Positions 21,923 through 34,835 of a DNA stretch of 64,000 nucleotides are shown here, one piece after another. Every line of letters starts with the position of its first letter. Position 1 is the first letter of the stretch. The position numbers and the translations under genes are program-made. The notes below the pieces were generated by a model. The model had not been told where the DNA came from and ran no database searches. It saw only the letters and a program-made list of their open reading frames with translations. This stretch comes from Rhizophagus irregularis (lineage: Eukaryota > Glomeromycota > Glomeromycetes > Glomerales > Glomeraceae), in contig NC_089450.1 in NCBI RefSeq assembly GCF_026210795.1, positions 3,100,001-3,164,000 of the forward strand. Reading direction: 5' to 3'.

Positions 21923-23408
21923 TTATTTCCTTACCTTCATACTATCTTCACTATATCTAGTACCAATAATTTCAATAGAATCAATAATTTTTCTAATTTC
22001 TGATAATTCTTCAGAACTAAGATGAATTTTTCTTGCTTCAAAATTTTCTTCCAAATATTTGATTTTTCTTGTACCAGGTATAGTAACAAAGTCATTACCC
22101 TATAAAATATAAAAAAGAAAAAAAAAAATATTATGAATATTATATTATATAATATTTTTTAAGATATTAAGTATATTAACCTGAGCTATAACCCAAGCCA
22201 GACAAAGTTGACCCGCAGTTACGCCTTTCTTACTACCAAATTCATCGAATTTATGTACAATTTCCAAATTTTTATTGAAATTTTCACCTTGAAAACGTGG
22301 AACATCTCTTCTAAAATCATCAGGTTCGAAATCATCAAGAGATTTATATTTTCCCTAAAAAAAGTAATTTAAAATTCATTGTAGTTAGAAAAGTATTCTT
22401 GATTTTCTTTTTTTTTTACATGCAGTATATATACAAATAATTTAAGAGATAATTACTGTTAGAAAGCCACGTCCGAGTGGACTATAAGCTACTATAGTAA
22501 CACCTAATTCACGACAAGCTTCCAAAACTCCATTTGTCTCAATATCAAGAGTCCAAGGACTATATTCCATCTTAAAAAAAAATGATGCTTAATAATTTAA
22601 TAATTAAATAATAATGTTGATATAATAAAAGATTGATATTATTACTTGAACTGCGGCAATAGGATGAACTTTGTAAGCACGTCGAAGACTTTCTGCGGAA
22701 CATTCAGAAAGACCAATATATTTGATTTTTCCTTCTTTAACAAGTTCTGCTAAAGCGCCGACAGTGTCTTCAATTGGTCTATAAAAAATTTAAAATGAAT
22801 AATTAATTTATTATGAAATTTTCAGTAGGAATAAAAAATTTTCTTTACTTACGTATTGGGATCTACACGATGTTGATAATAAAGATCGATATAATTTACT
22901 CCCAATCTTCTTAAAGAATTTTCGCAAGCTTGACGAACATATTCAGGTTTGCCTGATATATTATATTCGCCATTTGGTCCTCGAGAGAATGCAAACTTTG
23001 TACAAAGAAAAACTTCATTACGACGTTCTTTAAGAACTTTTGAAAGAAGGATTTCATTGGCTCCGGATCCATACATATCCTTTACATTTTTTTTAAAAAA
23101 AAGTAATACACCATTATTTATTATTTAAAATAATATTAAAATTTTAAATTTATTTGAAGAGTTTAAATACAAACAGCAGTATCCCAAAAGGTCATCCTAT
23201 ATCAATTGCTCGATTTAATACTTTAATATTTTCCTGTTCATCAGCTGAACCGTAAAATTCACTCATGCCCTACCAAACAAAATATCAGAATCACGTAATA
23301 GGCAAGTAATTATAATTATGAAGTATAAAGTGCAGAGTATACCATGCATCCCAAACCGATTGCAGGGATTTTTACACCAGTTTTACCAAGTTCACGAAGA
23401 AAAGTCAT
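21923..23408 (-). CDS. Aldo/keto reductase, seven exons, one-base frameshift in exon 2
   Basis: Exons on the minus strand: 23408-23343, 23269-23175, 23079-22853, 22778-22646, 22570-22457, 22354-22181 and 22099-21923. All introns are GT-AG. The exons total 986 bases, one short of 329 codons. The product starts [20 protein letters not shown] and has the NADPH-dependent (beta/alpha)8 oxidoreductase signatures: catalytic Asp52 and Tyr57 (TADMYGSG), Lys82 (FLCTKFAF), His124 (YYQHRVDP), plus SPLGRGFL and the cofactor-binding TIPGTRK. It resembles the YakC/AKR13-like group of fungal reductases acting on aldehydes or ketones in the cytosol. In exon 2 the sequence reads GGATGACCTTTTGG where one more base after GGATG is needed to reach FWDTAD. 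Without it there is an immediate TGA. Everything else is intact, so this is either a very young null allele or a sequencing error. Confidence 0.85.
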
Positions 23409-23702
23409 CTCAAAAGAAAAGAAAAGGAAGAAAAAAAATCAAAAAAATAAATTTCTTTGAAGCAAATCAATAAAATTCCAAGTGCTTTTATTTAATTTTA
23501 ATAACAGATAACTGATAAACCCAAATTTTTAATAAACCGGATTTAATCTGGAAAATCATTTATATGTTTTGCGCCAAATTTAATTAATAATATGCATACA
23601 ATATTAAAGTATGTATTTGCAGCGGATTGACTTAGAGAAAACGTTTCTAAAAGGATATTTATTAAATAATCGATACCTCCTAAGTATATTATGCTAGTAG
23701 AA

Positions 23703-25018
23703 GGATGATAACCCATTTGTTTATTACTAAGCATAATAAATAACTTTTTTATCATCCTGGACACGGGCACCTAGTTGATCAGTGATCACCATATAAAATA
23801 AACTATTTTTGTATTTGTGTATTTGTCAGCTTGATATTATGAAAGTGTTTGATATAGAGAGATTCGTGAGTGATTTAGTTTACGTAAGTCCTTTAATACC
23901 GAAGAAACTATTAATAAAATTCGGCAAAGGCAACGAATCAAAAAACTGCTGACTTAAAATTCGTCTAAAAATAAAATAAAAATAAAAATAAAATCCTTTC
24001 CCGTACAACCTTTAAAAGCTCGTGTATTTCTCAGTAGAGAGAAGACCAAAGCAATAGTAAAAAAAAATTAAGATGTGTTCAACTGACGAACCTTATAATC
24101 TGATAGCAAAATATCAAGATAATTTACGTATCGTGCTTTTTTTATTTAGGTTACCATGTATTCTTTTAACTTTTTTAAAAAGAACGTTTCTATATTTTCA
24201 AGATAAAATTATGATAATAATTAAGAAATCATCTTGGCTTTAGTAATATGATAATAAATTCAATAATATTGTATCCTAAATATTGATAAACAGATGGAAT
24301 TATAAGAACTCGTCTTAAATTAGGCGTCACACTTAGACGCAGTTTCTAACGGTTTTATCAAGATCATGTATGCGAAAAAATACAATTTTTATTGAATATT
24401 ATAATTATTAATAAAAATTTTTGGACTTGGTAACACTGTTCTAGAATTTTTTTGATGTCATTTTTACGGCATTTTATAAAACTTTATGTCACACAAATCA
24501 AACTCTTGTAAGGCTGCATAATAATTAATAATTAAACAACTATGAATAATTAAAATATATGAAGTTTCAAGTTTGAAATTTCATCTTAATTTTTACATAA
24601 ATCATGGAATATTATAAAGTTTATAACCTGACAAATGAGAACAATTTTTCATAATATAAAAATGATTGTAAATTTGGACAATTTTTTTTTATTTATGCTA
24701 AAATAAACTTAAAAAAATTCATCACATAACGATATATTTGGTCACTAATGGGCATCTAGTATTATAGTAGTTATAGTTTAATAGAAATAGTTATAATTTA
24801 TTGATTTTTATTGGTTTGCTAATACATTCACTAATATTTATAGCTACATTACAATTAGTGAAATCAAAGAGTCACGACTGAAGTCGTCAAGCTGACAAAT
24901 ACACAAATACACAAAAGTCTAAAATAGTTTAGCTTATATGTTGATCACTGATCAACTAGATGCCCGCGTCCAGGATGATAATTACTATGCTTAGTAATAA
25001 ACAAATGGGTTATCATCC
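23703..25018. mobile_element. Element with 130-bp terminal inverted repeats (1.3 kb)
   Basis: The left arm 23703-23832 (GGATGATAACCCATTTGTTT...GTCAGCTT) is mirrored by the right arm 24889-25018 (AAGCTGACAAATACACAAAT...TTATCATCC). They share GTTGATCACTGATCAACTAG-like and CAGGATGATAA blocks. Each arm also has an internal GGATGATAA...TTATCATCC hairpin. The 1-kb interior has no recognisable gene. Just outside the right arm CCCATTTGTTTATTACTAA repeats part of the arm once more. No clear target duplication was found, so the superfamily is open. Confidence 0.75.
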
Positions 25019-28000
25019 CCCATTTGTTTATTACTAATCATAGTAAATAATTAATACTTATTTGCTAAAAGTAAATATCACGACTCTATTAATAATATCG
25101 AATCTTCATAATCGAATAATAATCGGTTACAGATGTTTTCATAAATGTGTGTACACGTGATATACCGTATTATGTTTAACACTTGCAATACACACAATAA
25201 ACATATAACTATGTAAACAAGTATTAATAGGTGAATATAGAAATTTTGCTTGAGCACTAGGACCCAGAAATACAGAGGTAGGGTACACAGATGCATCGCA
25301 ATCATAGTGGAATTAGACGGAGTAAAGTTTTGATTTGCGTACAATTTAAGAATAGTTAGGTCATCAAGATTGCGTGTTTTTTATCAAAATTTTTATATGT
25401 AAAAAATTAGTTTGCGTATTTTTGGCCTAAATTTGGCTAATCTAATATATATAATATATTTACTGTACGTTAACCGCATTGTAATATTTAGTATTAATTG
25501 AAAGAAATTTCTAAGGGTTAAAAAGTGAAATTTTAGAAAAATATTATTGAAAAAAATGGTAAATTAGGATAAATTCATTAGTATTTGGTTTTATAATAAT
25601 ATAGAAGTCATGATAAAATAATTAATAACTTAATGTCTGAAATTTTATTTGCGTATTTTTGCAGGATTTTCAATATCAGATGTCATATACTGTATATATA
25701 TTTCTATTATTTCTATGAGCTATACGCAGAGATTTTTTATATGTGTAGTACGCATAATTAAGGGTCAGGTGGCGAAAAATTTTCTTACTGGGTCCTTGAA
25801 CACTTATCATCTTGCCAATGATTATTACGACACCATAAAAATTATTTACTATCACAGGATCATAAAAAAAATTAGGTGTCACTAAATAATCACATGATAG
25901 GGATTTTTTATGGTGACGCTGAAGTATGACTTATAACAATGATAATAATAAGGTCGTTCCCAACTTGATTGAGTCGATCTAATATTGTTTCCCAAATTAG
26001 ATAAAAATGCTGATTTTTTTTATCAATCTTTTTTTTTAATTAATCTTAATCTTTTTTTTCGATTATTTTTTTTTAAAAAAAATGTGGTTTTTTAGTAGCC
26101 GTCTATAAAGAAAAAAAAATTATTGAATGAAGATGCAGTGGAAGTAAAATCTACAGAAACTTTTGACGATTTATTTTGGGCTATAATAATAATAGTAATG
26201 GTTCTTTATTAAGGATGACTTATCATAGGCCAATAAAAACAAGTAAAAATAATAGTAAAATAATAATGTAATAATAGAAAATATACTTGTTATCTCATTT
26301 TGTATGAGAGTAATTTATAAAAAAAATCCATTAATGTATACAATATTCATTTTAAAGTCGCAAATAGCCATAAATTATCGTGGTATGAAATATTTTATCA
26401 GAAATTATGGGTAATAATATAATAAAACATGTTAGATATGAGGATAAATTTGAGATACTGTATTTAATTGGCTTAATTTGTGTAACTTGATGGGTAATAA
26501 TTTCTTATAAAAAATCAACTTTACTTTTCTAGAAAATAAAAATTACCCTAAGTAAAAATATACGGTATGATTAATATCCACTTATCCGATATGTTTACTT
26601 ACTGATAATAAATCCTAATATACTTTACAATTGATAATTTTATTTTTCTATAAAATAATGACGATAATCTTTTTCTAAATTATAATTTTTTAAGAAATAA
26701 ATAAGTTGTACAACCACCAAAATTTTAATATTGTCTACCTGTCAGTCCTGTCATGTGCTGCATTGTAAACAAAATAATGATCATCTGATCATACAATATA
26801 GACAAAATAATCCGCAACTTGGATCTTTTATTATTTTTTTTATTGTACATATTTGATGTAAAAACTACAAAGGTACAAATGACGTTAAGGTTAAGCTTTT
26901 GTAGGCTAGAATTATTTTAATTTTGATATTTTTGGAAAAAAACTTATTTTATTAAATCATCATAGAATTCAAAAAATGGAAACTTTAAATTCATAGTAAA
27001 ATAAAATTTAATTGCCATATTTGTGTCTATTATTAATAAATTTCAATGGTAATAAAAAAATATTAAATATTTAATAATGGATTAATTTCTTTCTTTTTTT
27101 TTTTAATAATATCTATTTTAGTTATTAATTAGGATAATTTTTTTTTTATTATTGGCAATTGATGTTTAATGAGCCAAATTTGAAGTTTCGAATGAAAAGG
27201 CGAAATCAAAAATTCAATTTTGATTATAAAGTGCATAATATTTCGATATTTAATGTAATATAGTAACATATTTTCAGGTAAATTTTATTCCCTTTTTCGT
27301 AACATAATGAGCTTATAAAAATTAAAAGTTAACCATGTTTTAGATAATTTTTCTAATCAATAAAACTTTTTTTCAAAAAAAAATTCAGAGATCATCTCTT
27401 AATAATTTTTTGTTGCAGAAAAAAAGAATTATTATAGATTTCATTAAACATTTAAGAGTATAAGACAATACATACTATCCATTTTTTAAATATATCTGTA
27501 TGATATTATTGATGACTATATCTATTTGGTGAGTGACTCTATAAAATGAACCTTATTTTAAACATCGTTTTTATTCGCTTTTCAATGCAAAAAATCATTT
27601 ACTAGGACTTCAGGCCATTAGAAAATTATACTCATCATTTGTGTAAAATTTTTGAAGAATATCCCAATGGTTCACAAGTTTTTTGTAAATTTTCCAAGTT
27701 GTTAAAAATGCACCAATGATTAAATAATTTTTACCTACAACCTTATAATAATGATCACGCTTTTATTATCAGCCAATTTCTTACTTACAATATTATAATA
27801 TTATTTTTTTTATTTAATTTAGTAATTAAGGTGGGATTCGATTTCATTACCGGCAAATAATTAAAAGAACTTTCAAAGTTGTTTAAACTGATAGCAATGA
27901 CGTGAAACATTGTACCATGTTAAAACCAAAAGCAGAAATAGCACATTTTGGAGAAGTTTTATTGGTCTAGCTATCACGTTAATAATGCTGGAATTATTAC

Positions 28001-29821
28001 ATACTGTACCTTTTATATGGATATTTTGCTATAAGTATCGAAAACGTATTTAAAGATTTTCTTAACAAGCAAAAGGGATTTGGTAATTAAACTGCATTAT
28101 TTCGTAACAAATTTATGTTAATCAATTATTACCTTTAAACAAAAAGTAGGCGAAAAATAATCCTTCATTACCTTTTAAACGAAGAAATTTTATCAGCAAG
28201 TGTAAGAGCTATACTAATGAAAACATACTATGTATTCTAACGGTCGTGAAATTTTTACGCCAAGTTTCGCCAGATTTACGAAAAAAAAAATTTTTTTTAA
28301 AAATATGAAATTTGTAGAATATTTCTTTTTTTATGTGGGGAAAAATAGAAATTGTTTATAAATTAATGAATATCAAGTAAATTAGCACATAAAGTCTTGA
28401 TATTTTAGGTTGGAACCGTTTACTCATTATTCACGAGGCGAGTAATAAACATTTAGCTAAAATTAACAAACTTCTACTCAATTCTAGCTGAAAAAATTAA
28501 TTCTAACTAGAAATTGGGATGAATATTTTTACTCAATTAAACTCACCTGGAAAAAAAAATGATTTATAATTACTTTTTATACAAAAATATATTAAATCTT
28601 TATAATTTTTCATAATTTATTTTCAGCATATCAATTTTCCCATAAAAGTAAAATTCTATTTAATTTATTGGATACAAATAATTAAATAAATTATCGTTAT
28701 CTGTTATAATTTCAGTAACACATATCGATAAAACAAGTTATTTTTATTTTTATTATAAGACAAGCACAGAGGTGTACTTTTTGCCAGCACTGTATGGTTG
28801 TAACGGCCACTAAGTATTTTTATTGTTAATTTACTACATTTAATAATTTGAATAAATTTATTAAAATTATTTAAATTACAAACTAAGAATTTTGTAAACC
28901 ATTTTACTACTCTTAGTCTTAGTGTTTAAATAATTCAAAATAAAAAAAAAATAGATAAATAAATGATAATAATTTAAAATATAATAAATATTGTTAATTT
29001 GATTTCAATTATTTCAATTTAAAATCCATCTAAAGATAAAAAATAACAAATTAGTAAATTAGTTGATTGCTTTAAAAAGAAATCTTATTTATTTAAGAGC
29101 TTAACATCTGGAATTTCCAGTTCATCTTGTTTATTATTATGATTTTTAATGTTTAGATGTGGCAATTTGACTTTATATAGAACCCTAAAAAATGGTTTAT
29201 TTTTGTGAACTTGTAAAAAAATGCATAAGTTAAATTTTATCATCTTTATTTTGTTCATTAGGGTTTGAAGTTTCATAATAAAAATAAATAAGTACTGTAT
29301 ATTAAAATGCTTTGTAATGAAGCAGAATATTATGATAAAGAAAATTAATTTATTATATAAAAATTCTGACGTTATTTTTTCGAGGTTTATTTGTGTCTAA
29401 TTTTGGTGATTAGCCACATATCGAACCATACAATTGATGCTAAGAATGCAGATCAATATAACTGCGGAATTATAGGATAATCCAAATCATATTGACAAAG
29501 TTTGTGTTTGGATATAATTTATTTTAAAAAATTGCAGGCAAATTTGCCAGCATTACCATTTAAGGGATAAATAATATTATGTTCAGTCCAATAGGATCCA
29601 TGCAGATTTTCATAGACCAATATTTTTATTAGGCATAGCAATAACGCATGATTGATATAATAAAGTGAAGTAAAAAATATGGTGTAAATGAGAAAAGTTT
29701 AAATAAAGCTAATAAAGTGGATTAAAAATAGCATAGAAATGAAATTTATAGAAAGCTAAATAAAACTTATTTATGATGTTATTAATTATTGCATGATCAA
29801 AAACGTCAAACGATAACACCA
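25019..29821. other. Intergenic AT desert
   Basis: No supported gene. At about 25829-25917 a short hairpin has ACCATAAAAAT facing ATTTTTTATGG with further partial pairing (CTATCACAGG against CATGATAG), possibly a tiny MITE. The remainder is homopolymer-rich. Confidence 0.45.
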
Positions 29822-29943
29822 TTATTAGATGTGGGGCTATATCGGTCACAAAGATTTTTATTGATTGGCGAAAATGGCTACTACATGCCCATTTTCATCA
29901 AATAATTAGGTCCTGTGACTGATATAGCTCCTCCATCCAATAA
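29822..29943. mobile_element. Hairpin MITE (122 bp)
   Basis: The left end TTATTAGATGTGGGGCTATA faces the right end TATAGCTCCTCCATCCAATAA. A second inner pair is TTGGCGAAAATGGC against GCCCATTTTCATC. The whole forms one imperfect hairpin with GGTCACAAAG/CTGTGACTG near the middle of each arm. No coding capacity; target duplication not resolved. Confidence 0.6.
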
Positions 29944-30593
29944 CTATTATTTATTTGTTGTTACTTTTCTAAAGGGCTACTCCGTTTAAAAAATTCTTTT
30001 TTTAAATGCAAATGGTGGAATGATTTGAATGGAGGTAGTTGATATTTAATAATCATTGATAAAATAAACGTAAATTATTTAATTTATTGTGAAAGATTAG
30101 GATTTACATTATGAAATAAAAATCAATTAGGTTAATTGAGAAAATCAAAAGAAAGTGAAGGAAAAATAACATGTCTGCTTATTACGCTTATATAATTTGA
30201 TAGAATATCATCTTATTAATTGTAATCCTTTTCATCTCAAAAAGAAAAAAGAATTTTAATTAACCTAATCTAACTACTGTACCTTAAGTATTAACCAAAA
30301 CCATTTATTTATTTAATTATACATAAAATGATATAATCAAATGAAATTTCACCAAGAATTTGTAACAATTATCATTGAGCGAAGATACATTGAGCAGAAT
30401 ATTTGATACTTACTGTGTTTAAAATCTTCATTTATATAGAATATTCTTAAATATAAAATCAAATAAATCTATATGCACTATATATTATAAAAATTTATAA
30501 AGTATAAATGAAAGAAAAATAGAAGTAAACTAACTTCAATACACGAATTAATATTTAAACTATTTGACTTTAACTTTCACATAAAAAGAAATT
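29944..30593. other. Intergenic, nothing recognised
   Basis: AT-rich 3' flank of the kinase gene that follows on the minus strand. Confidence 0.4.
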
Positions 30594-32588
30594 TCATTCA
30601 ATATTACTATGTTCAATATCTTGACAAATTTCATTTAATTCTATAAAAAGAATAAATTAGATATAGAATATCAATAAAATTATATATAATAATAATAAAT
30701 TACCTGATTCACTTAATTGAACATCTAAGCATTCTGAAACTGTATATTATGTATTTATAGTATTTAGACGTTAATAAATTTAAATAAAATAATTATAATA
30801 ATAAAAGGGAATACTTACTTGGATTTGCTGATGTTGATTGAGTAGTATAACTAGTGTCTATTAAAAAATAAAAATAACATTAATAATGTAAAATGGATTA
30901 TATGATAAAACAAAATTAAATTCAGTTACCTGAACTGAATTGAAAAGATGATAAATCTGAAGAATTTACTGGTTTTGGAAGATTTTTGAAATTTAAAAGT
31001 CTACTAGTATAAATTGCTTGTGGATGCGTTTTGAAGCTTTTGGATTTATCTTCATTTGACCTGTTTTTGAATTTTTCTTTTCTAATTTTATCACATTCTT
31101 TTATTTGAAAATATATTTCACTATTTTGACTATTGCTACCATTTTTACTATCTTCATCTTCATTATCTTCACCATCTTCACTATCTTCGCCATCTTCTTC
31201 ATCATCACTATATTTACTATATTCACTATATTCACTATCTTCACTATCTTTAATTTCATCATTCCATTCATTTAGTGTTTGATACAACTCTTTAGTGGTT
31301 GGTCTATTTTTTATTTCAGCATCCCAACATTTTATTATCAAATCTGCAAGTAACTTTGGTATGTCATTAGAAATTGTTGGTCTAAGTCCTTTACATATTT
31401 TAATAGATAAAAATTCATCATGAGGAATATCATTAAAAGGAATTTCTTCAGAAAGAAATTCATTCATTATTATTCCGAATGAGTAAATATCTGCTGCTTT
31501 TGTATATTGTTGTCCACGTAAAACTTCTGGTGCCATATATGGTAATACTCCATAAATTCCTTCTTCTTTATCTGTTTGTTTTATATTTGCTGGTTGGCAC
31601 ATTCCAAAATCACTTATAAATGGAACATCACCATAAAATAATATATTACCTGAATGAAAATCTTTGTGAACTTTTTCAGCATTATGAATATCTAAAAGTC
31701 CTCTTGCAATTTGTTGTAATTCATTAATTTTTGATTTATAATCTATATAATTTTTAGATTCATTTAAATAATTTCTCAAATTTCCATCTTTACAATATTC
31801 TATAACCATCATATACTCTTTATTATTTGGATCTTGAGTAATTCCAAAACATTGAACAATATCTACAAGATAAATCTGAAGTTGAAATTTAATCTAATTA
31901 TCATCAAAAAGGAAAAATTTTATTAATAAATAAATGCAAATAACAATCTTTATATATAAGAAAAAGTAAGTTTAAATTACCTCATTTAAAAAATCTGAAC
32001 ATATATCAGAAGAATTATTCAAACTTTTCAATGCATATTTACTATATGAATTTCTATTCCATTTTTGATTTTCAATATCCCAACAATAAATATATCCTTC
32101 AGGCCATTCAGCCGAATAAATCTTACCAAAACCACCTTCCGCAATATAAGAGATATTTTGAAATTTCTCAAAAGGTATCCATTCAAGATATTTCAAATAA
32201 TGTACAGCATTAAGTTGTGATTGCTGTATAAATTCATCAATAACTTTATTTCCACTAGTCCAATTTTTAAAGTTATCTTTAAATCTTTTAGCATTACAAG
32301 ATTGACACCATCTTTCTCCTGTGCCAGGTTCTCTACATTCTCCACATATTCCATACGCTTGTTTTCTTTTTTCTAAATCTCCTATATAAACTACTCTTTC
32401 ATTTACTTTTTCTGATTCAATAGTTGAATCAATAGTAGGAAATGTAACATGGAACTTTTAATAGACAAAAAATTATTAATATTTTTAACTACAAAAATTC
32501 AACAAAATAATTATAATTATTAAATTGCCATTACCCGATATTTACTTAAATCAGTACTCTTCCATAAATCTTTAGGGGTTTCATCCAT
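30594..32588 (-). CDS. Zinc-ribbon protein kinase with acidic tail (531 aa)
   Basis: Six exons on the minus strand: 32588-32535, 32454-31981, 31875-30930, 30857-30819, 30739-30704 and 30640-30594. They total 1,596 bases (532 codons) and stay in frame with GT-AG introns. Residues 55-71 form a CxxC-x9-CxxC zinc ribbon (Cys55, 58, 68, 71). The kinase domain follows: glycine loop AEGGFGKIYS (123-132), Lys161 in YALKS, HKD in place of HRD (246-248) with Asn253, DFG (265-267) and MAPE (290-293). Between the kinase and the last exons is an acidic Ser/Glu/Asp stretch (about residues 344-385). The short last exons end HSNIE. The HKD variant keeps the catalytic Asp, so activity is plausible. No membrane segment is seen. 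It is the intact relative of the pseudogenes at 33949-34835 and 36658-38508, on the same strand, which points to local amplification. Confidence 0.9.
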
Positions 32589-33948
32589 ATTAATTGAGCT
32601 GTGGATTATAATTTTAATTTTAGTTATATAAATAAATAACTACGTTACTCAAAATAAATTTCAGAATTATTATAGGCAAAAGAAAAAAATTATGAATTGA
32701 ACGAAGTTCAGTAAATTGCGCACATTTGTATTATTTATTTGTATTACTATTTTTGTAACAAAGAAAATCAGCTCATTCAGCTGATCATCATAAAAATAAA
32801 TCTAACCCGAAATGGTTAAAATGAAAAATGCGAAGTAAAATTATTTCGGTAATGTTGATCATATAAATTTTTTCAAAAAAATAAATAGCAATAAGCCTAT
32901 AATAGAAAAATCATTGCCAAATTATATATCAAAAATAAATTGGTTTGGAAAAAAATTTTAATTAATATACTGTATTTTAATTAACAAAAATCATTGGATA
33001 CAGATTACATGAGCTTTTTTTGTCTTTACGCTAGTGAGGAAGATACAATATATAATAATTTTGAAAAGTTTATTATGCAATTTTAAATTGAGTAAATTTT
33101 AAGCAAAAAGAAAAACGATATTTATTTAATTATGTATCAAGAGATATATTTTTTGAATTGAGACCATATCTTCCATATTACCTTTGCATTAATCATATTA
33201 ATATTTGATGAGGCGTAAAAAATTAAGAATGACTAAAGTGTGAAAATTATGGTCAAGTAGTAAATAGCTCTTGTATTAACAAATCCATTTCTACGATAAA
33301 AATATTAATAAATGTTTTTAAAAAAGGACAATCTAACGGACTACAGGTTTCATGAAGATAAATAAAAGCATTATAAAATAATTAAATATTTCAAAACACA
33401 ATGTAATATTTAAGATGATGATTTGTACTCCTTCATAAAATACCCCATGATATAATACTCCCCTTTATAATATCCTACCATCCACAATACCCATTATCAC
33501 ACAAAGTACTCACAGGTAAAATATAATGTTTAAATCAGGTATTTTGTATACGATAATAACCGAGATATTATGTACAGTGCAGTACGGTACAAGGTCAACC
33601 CCGATATTTGTATTACTTACTATATGGTAACTGTGAAATAGTTTAAAATTTTCAAAAATTTGACGAAATATTTGGTAAATTACGCGAATTTAAAATTTTA
33701 ACATGAAATTTATTATGCCACTATATGAATATTTTTGAGTTGTTTATTACTTACAGCATTTTTAAAAATAGCTAGAGTAAAAAAACAGCGCGTATTCATT
33801 ACTTATTAATTTTATGTGTTGTTTTAGTAAGTTATTTCGCAAAAATTCTTTGGTATATTCATAAATTAATGAAAACTCAAAATCGGTATAAACAATAATT
33901 CTTCATTATATTCGTTAAAAAATCAGAATAAATTCGTTAATATTTATT
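32589..33948. other. Intergenic, nothing recognised
   Basis: AT-rich sequence between two minus-strand kinase copies. It holds the promoter of the 30594-32588 gene, but no clear TATA box was identified. Confidence 0.4.
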
Positions 33949-34835
33949 TTAATCCTTAGCTGGTGGTCTTTCAATTGAATTAGAATTCATACATTTATAA
34001 GCAAATTCCACTACATATGACTAAGTTTTTATTGTAAAAAGATAGTTTTCCTGATGATAATAATTCAGTCATAACTACACCTAGACTATAAATATCAGAT
34101 GGTGATGTATATGGTTCTCTATTTAAGACTTCTGGTGCAATATATGGATAGCATTACTCCATATACTTTATCATCTGATCTTTGTTCATTTGCTAGTCCC
34201 GATAGTTCAAAATCTGAAATATAAGATATATCCTCATCAGCTTGTAAGATATTTTCACTATGAAAATCTTAAAGTATTCTAATTCATGTAATTGCATTAA
34301 TTTTATTGATATTTGATGCAGTAATCCAATTTTATCTATCCATAAAAATATTGTCAAAATTATTTGAAAGACGATTTCACAAATTTCCTTATCAATAAAT
34401 TGTATAATCATCATAAATTCTTTAGTTTCTGGATCTTTAGTTATTCCGTACAATGTTAATCCATATTCTTTAAACGCATTCCAATGTATTTTAAGCTATA
34501 ACTTTTAAATAAATTATCATTAATAAAGATATAATGAATTAAATTAATAATAACATTATAAAAAATATACTAATTTTGATTTACCATATGTCCATATTGC
34601 AGAATATATTTCAATTTCTTTTATATTTGTTAAATTATCAAATGAAACCGTTCAAGAAATTTATAATCATCTTTTCTTGCATTATATATTGTATCTTTTA
34701 TAAACTTGTCAACGCTACTGATACATCCTTCCATCATTCTAAGTGAGTCACAATTTTTACACCATGATTCTTCAATAAAAGGTTTACAATATGAACAATG
34801 TTTAGTAGAGTCTCCATTTGAGATATTGTGTCATT
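33949..34835 (-). pseudogene. Decayed zinc-ribbon protein kinase
   Basis: Several frames in a row on the minus strand show parts of the same kinase type. They are the ribbon CSYCKPFIEESWCKNC (about 34800-34750), DKFIKDTIYNARKDDYKFLE, then GITKDPETKEFMMIIQF, HSENILQADED, ISDFELSG, YIAPEVLNREPYTSPSDIYS, and KCMNSNSIERPPAKD to TAA at 33949. Frames change at least four times and in-frame stops occur between the blocks. The glycine loop and the VAIK lysine region are lost. It is an older relic than the copy at 36658-38508. Confidence 0.8.

Noticed and set aside
25649-25885. Overlapping plus and minus frames
   Set aside because: They overlap a small hairpin and have no coding signal.
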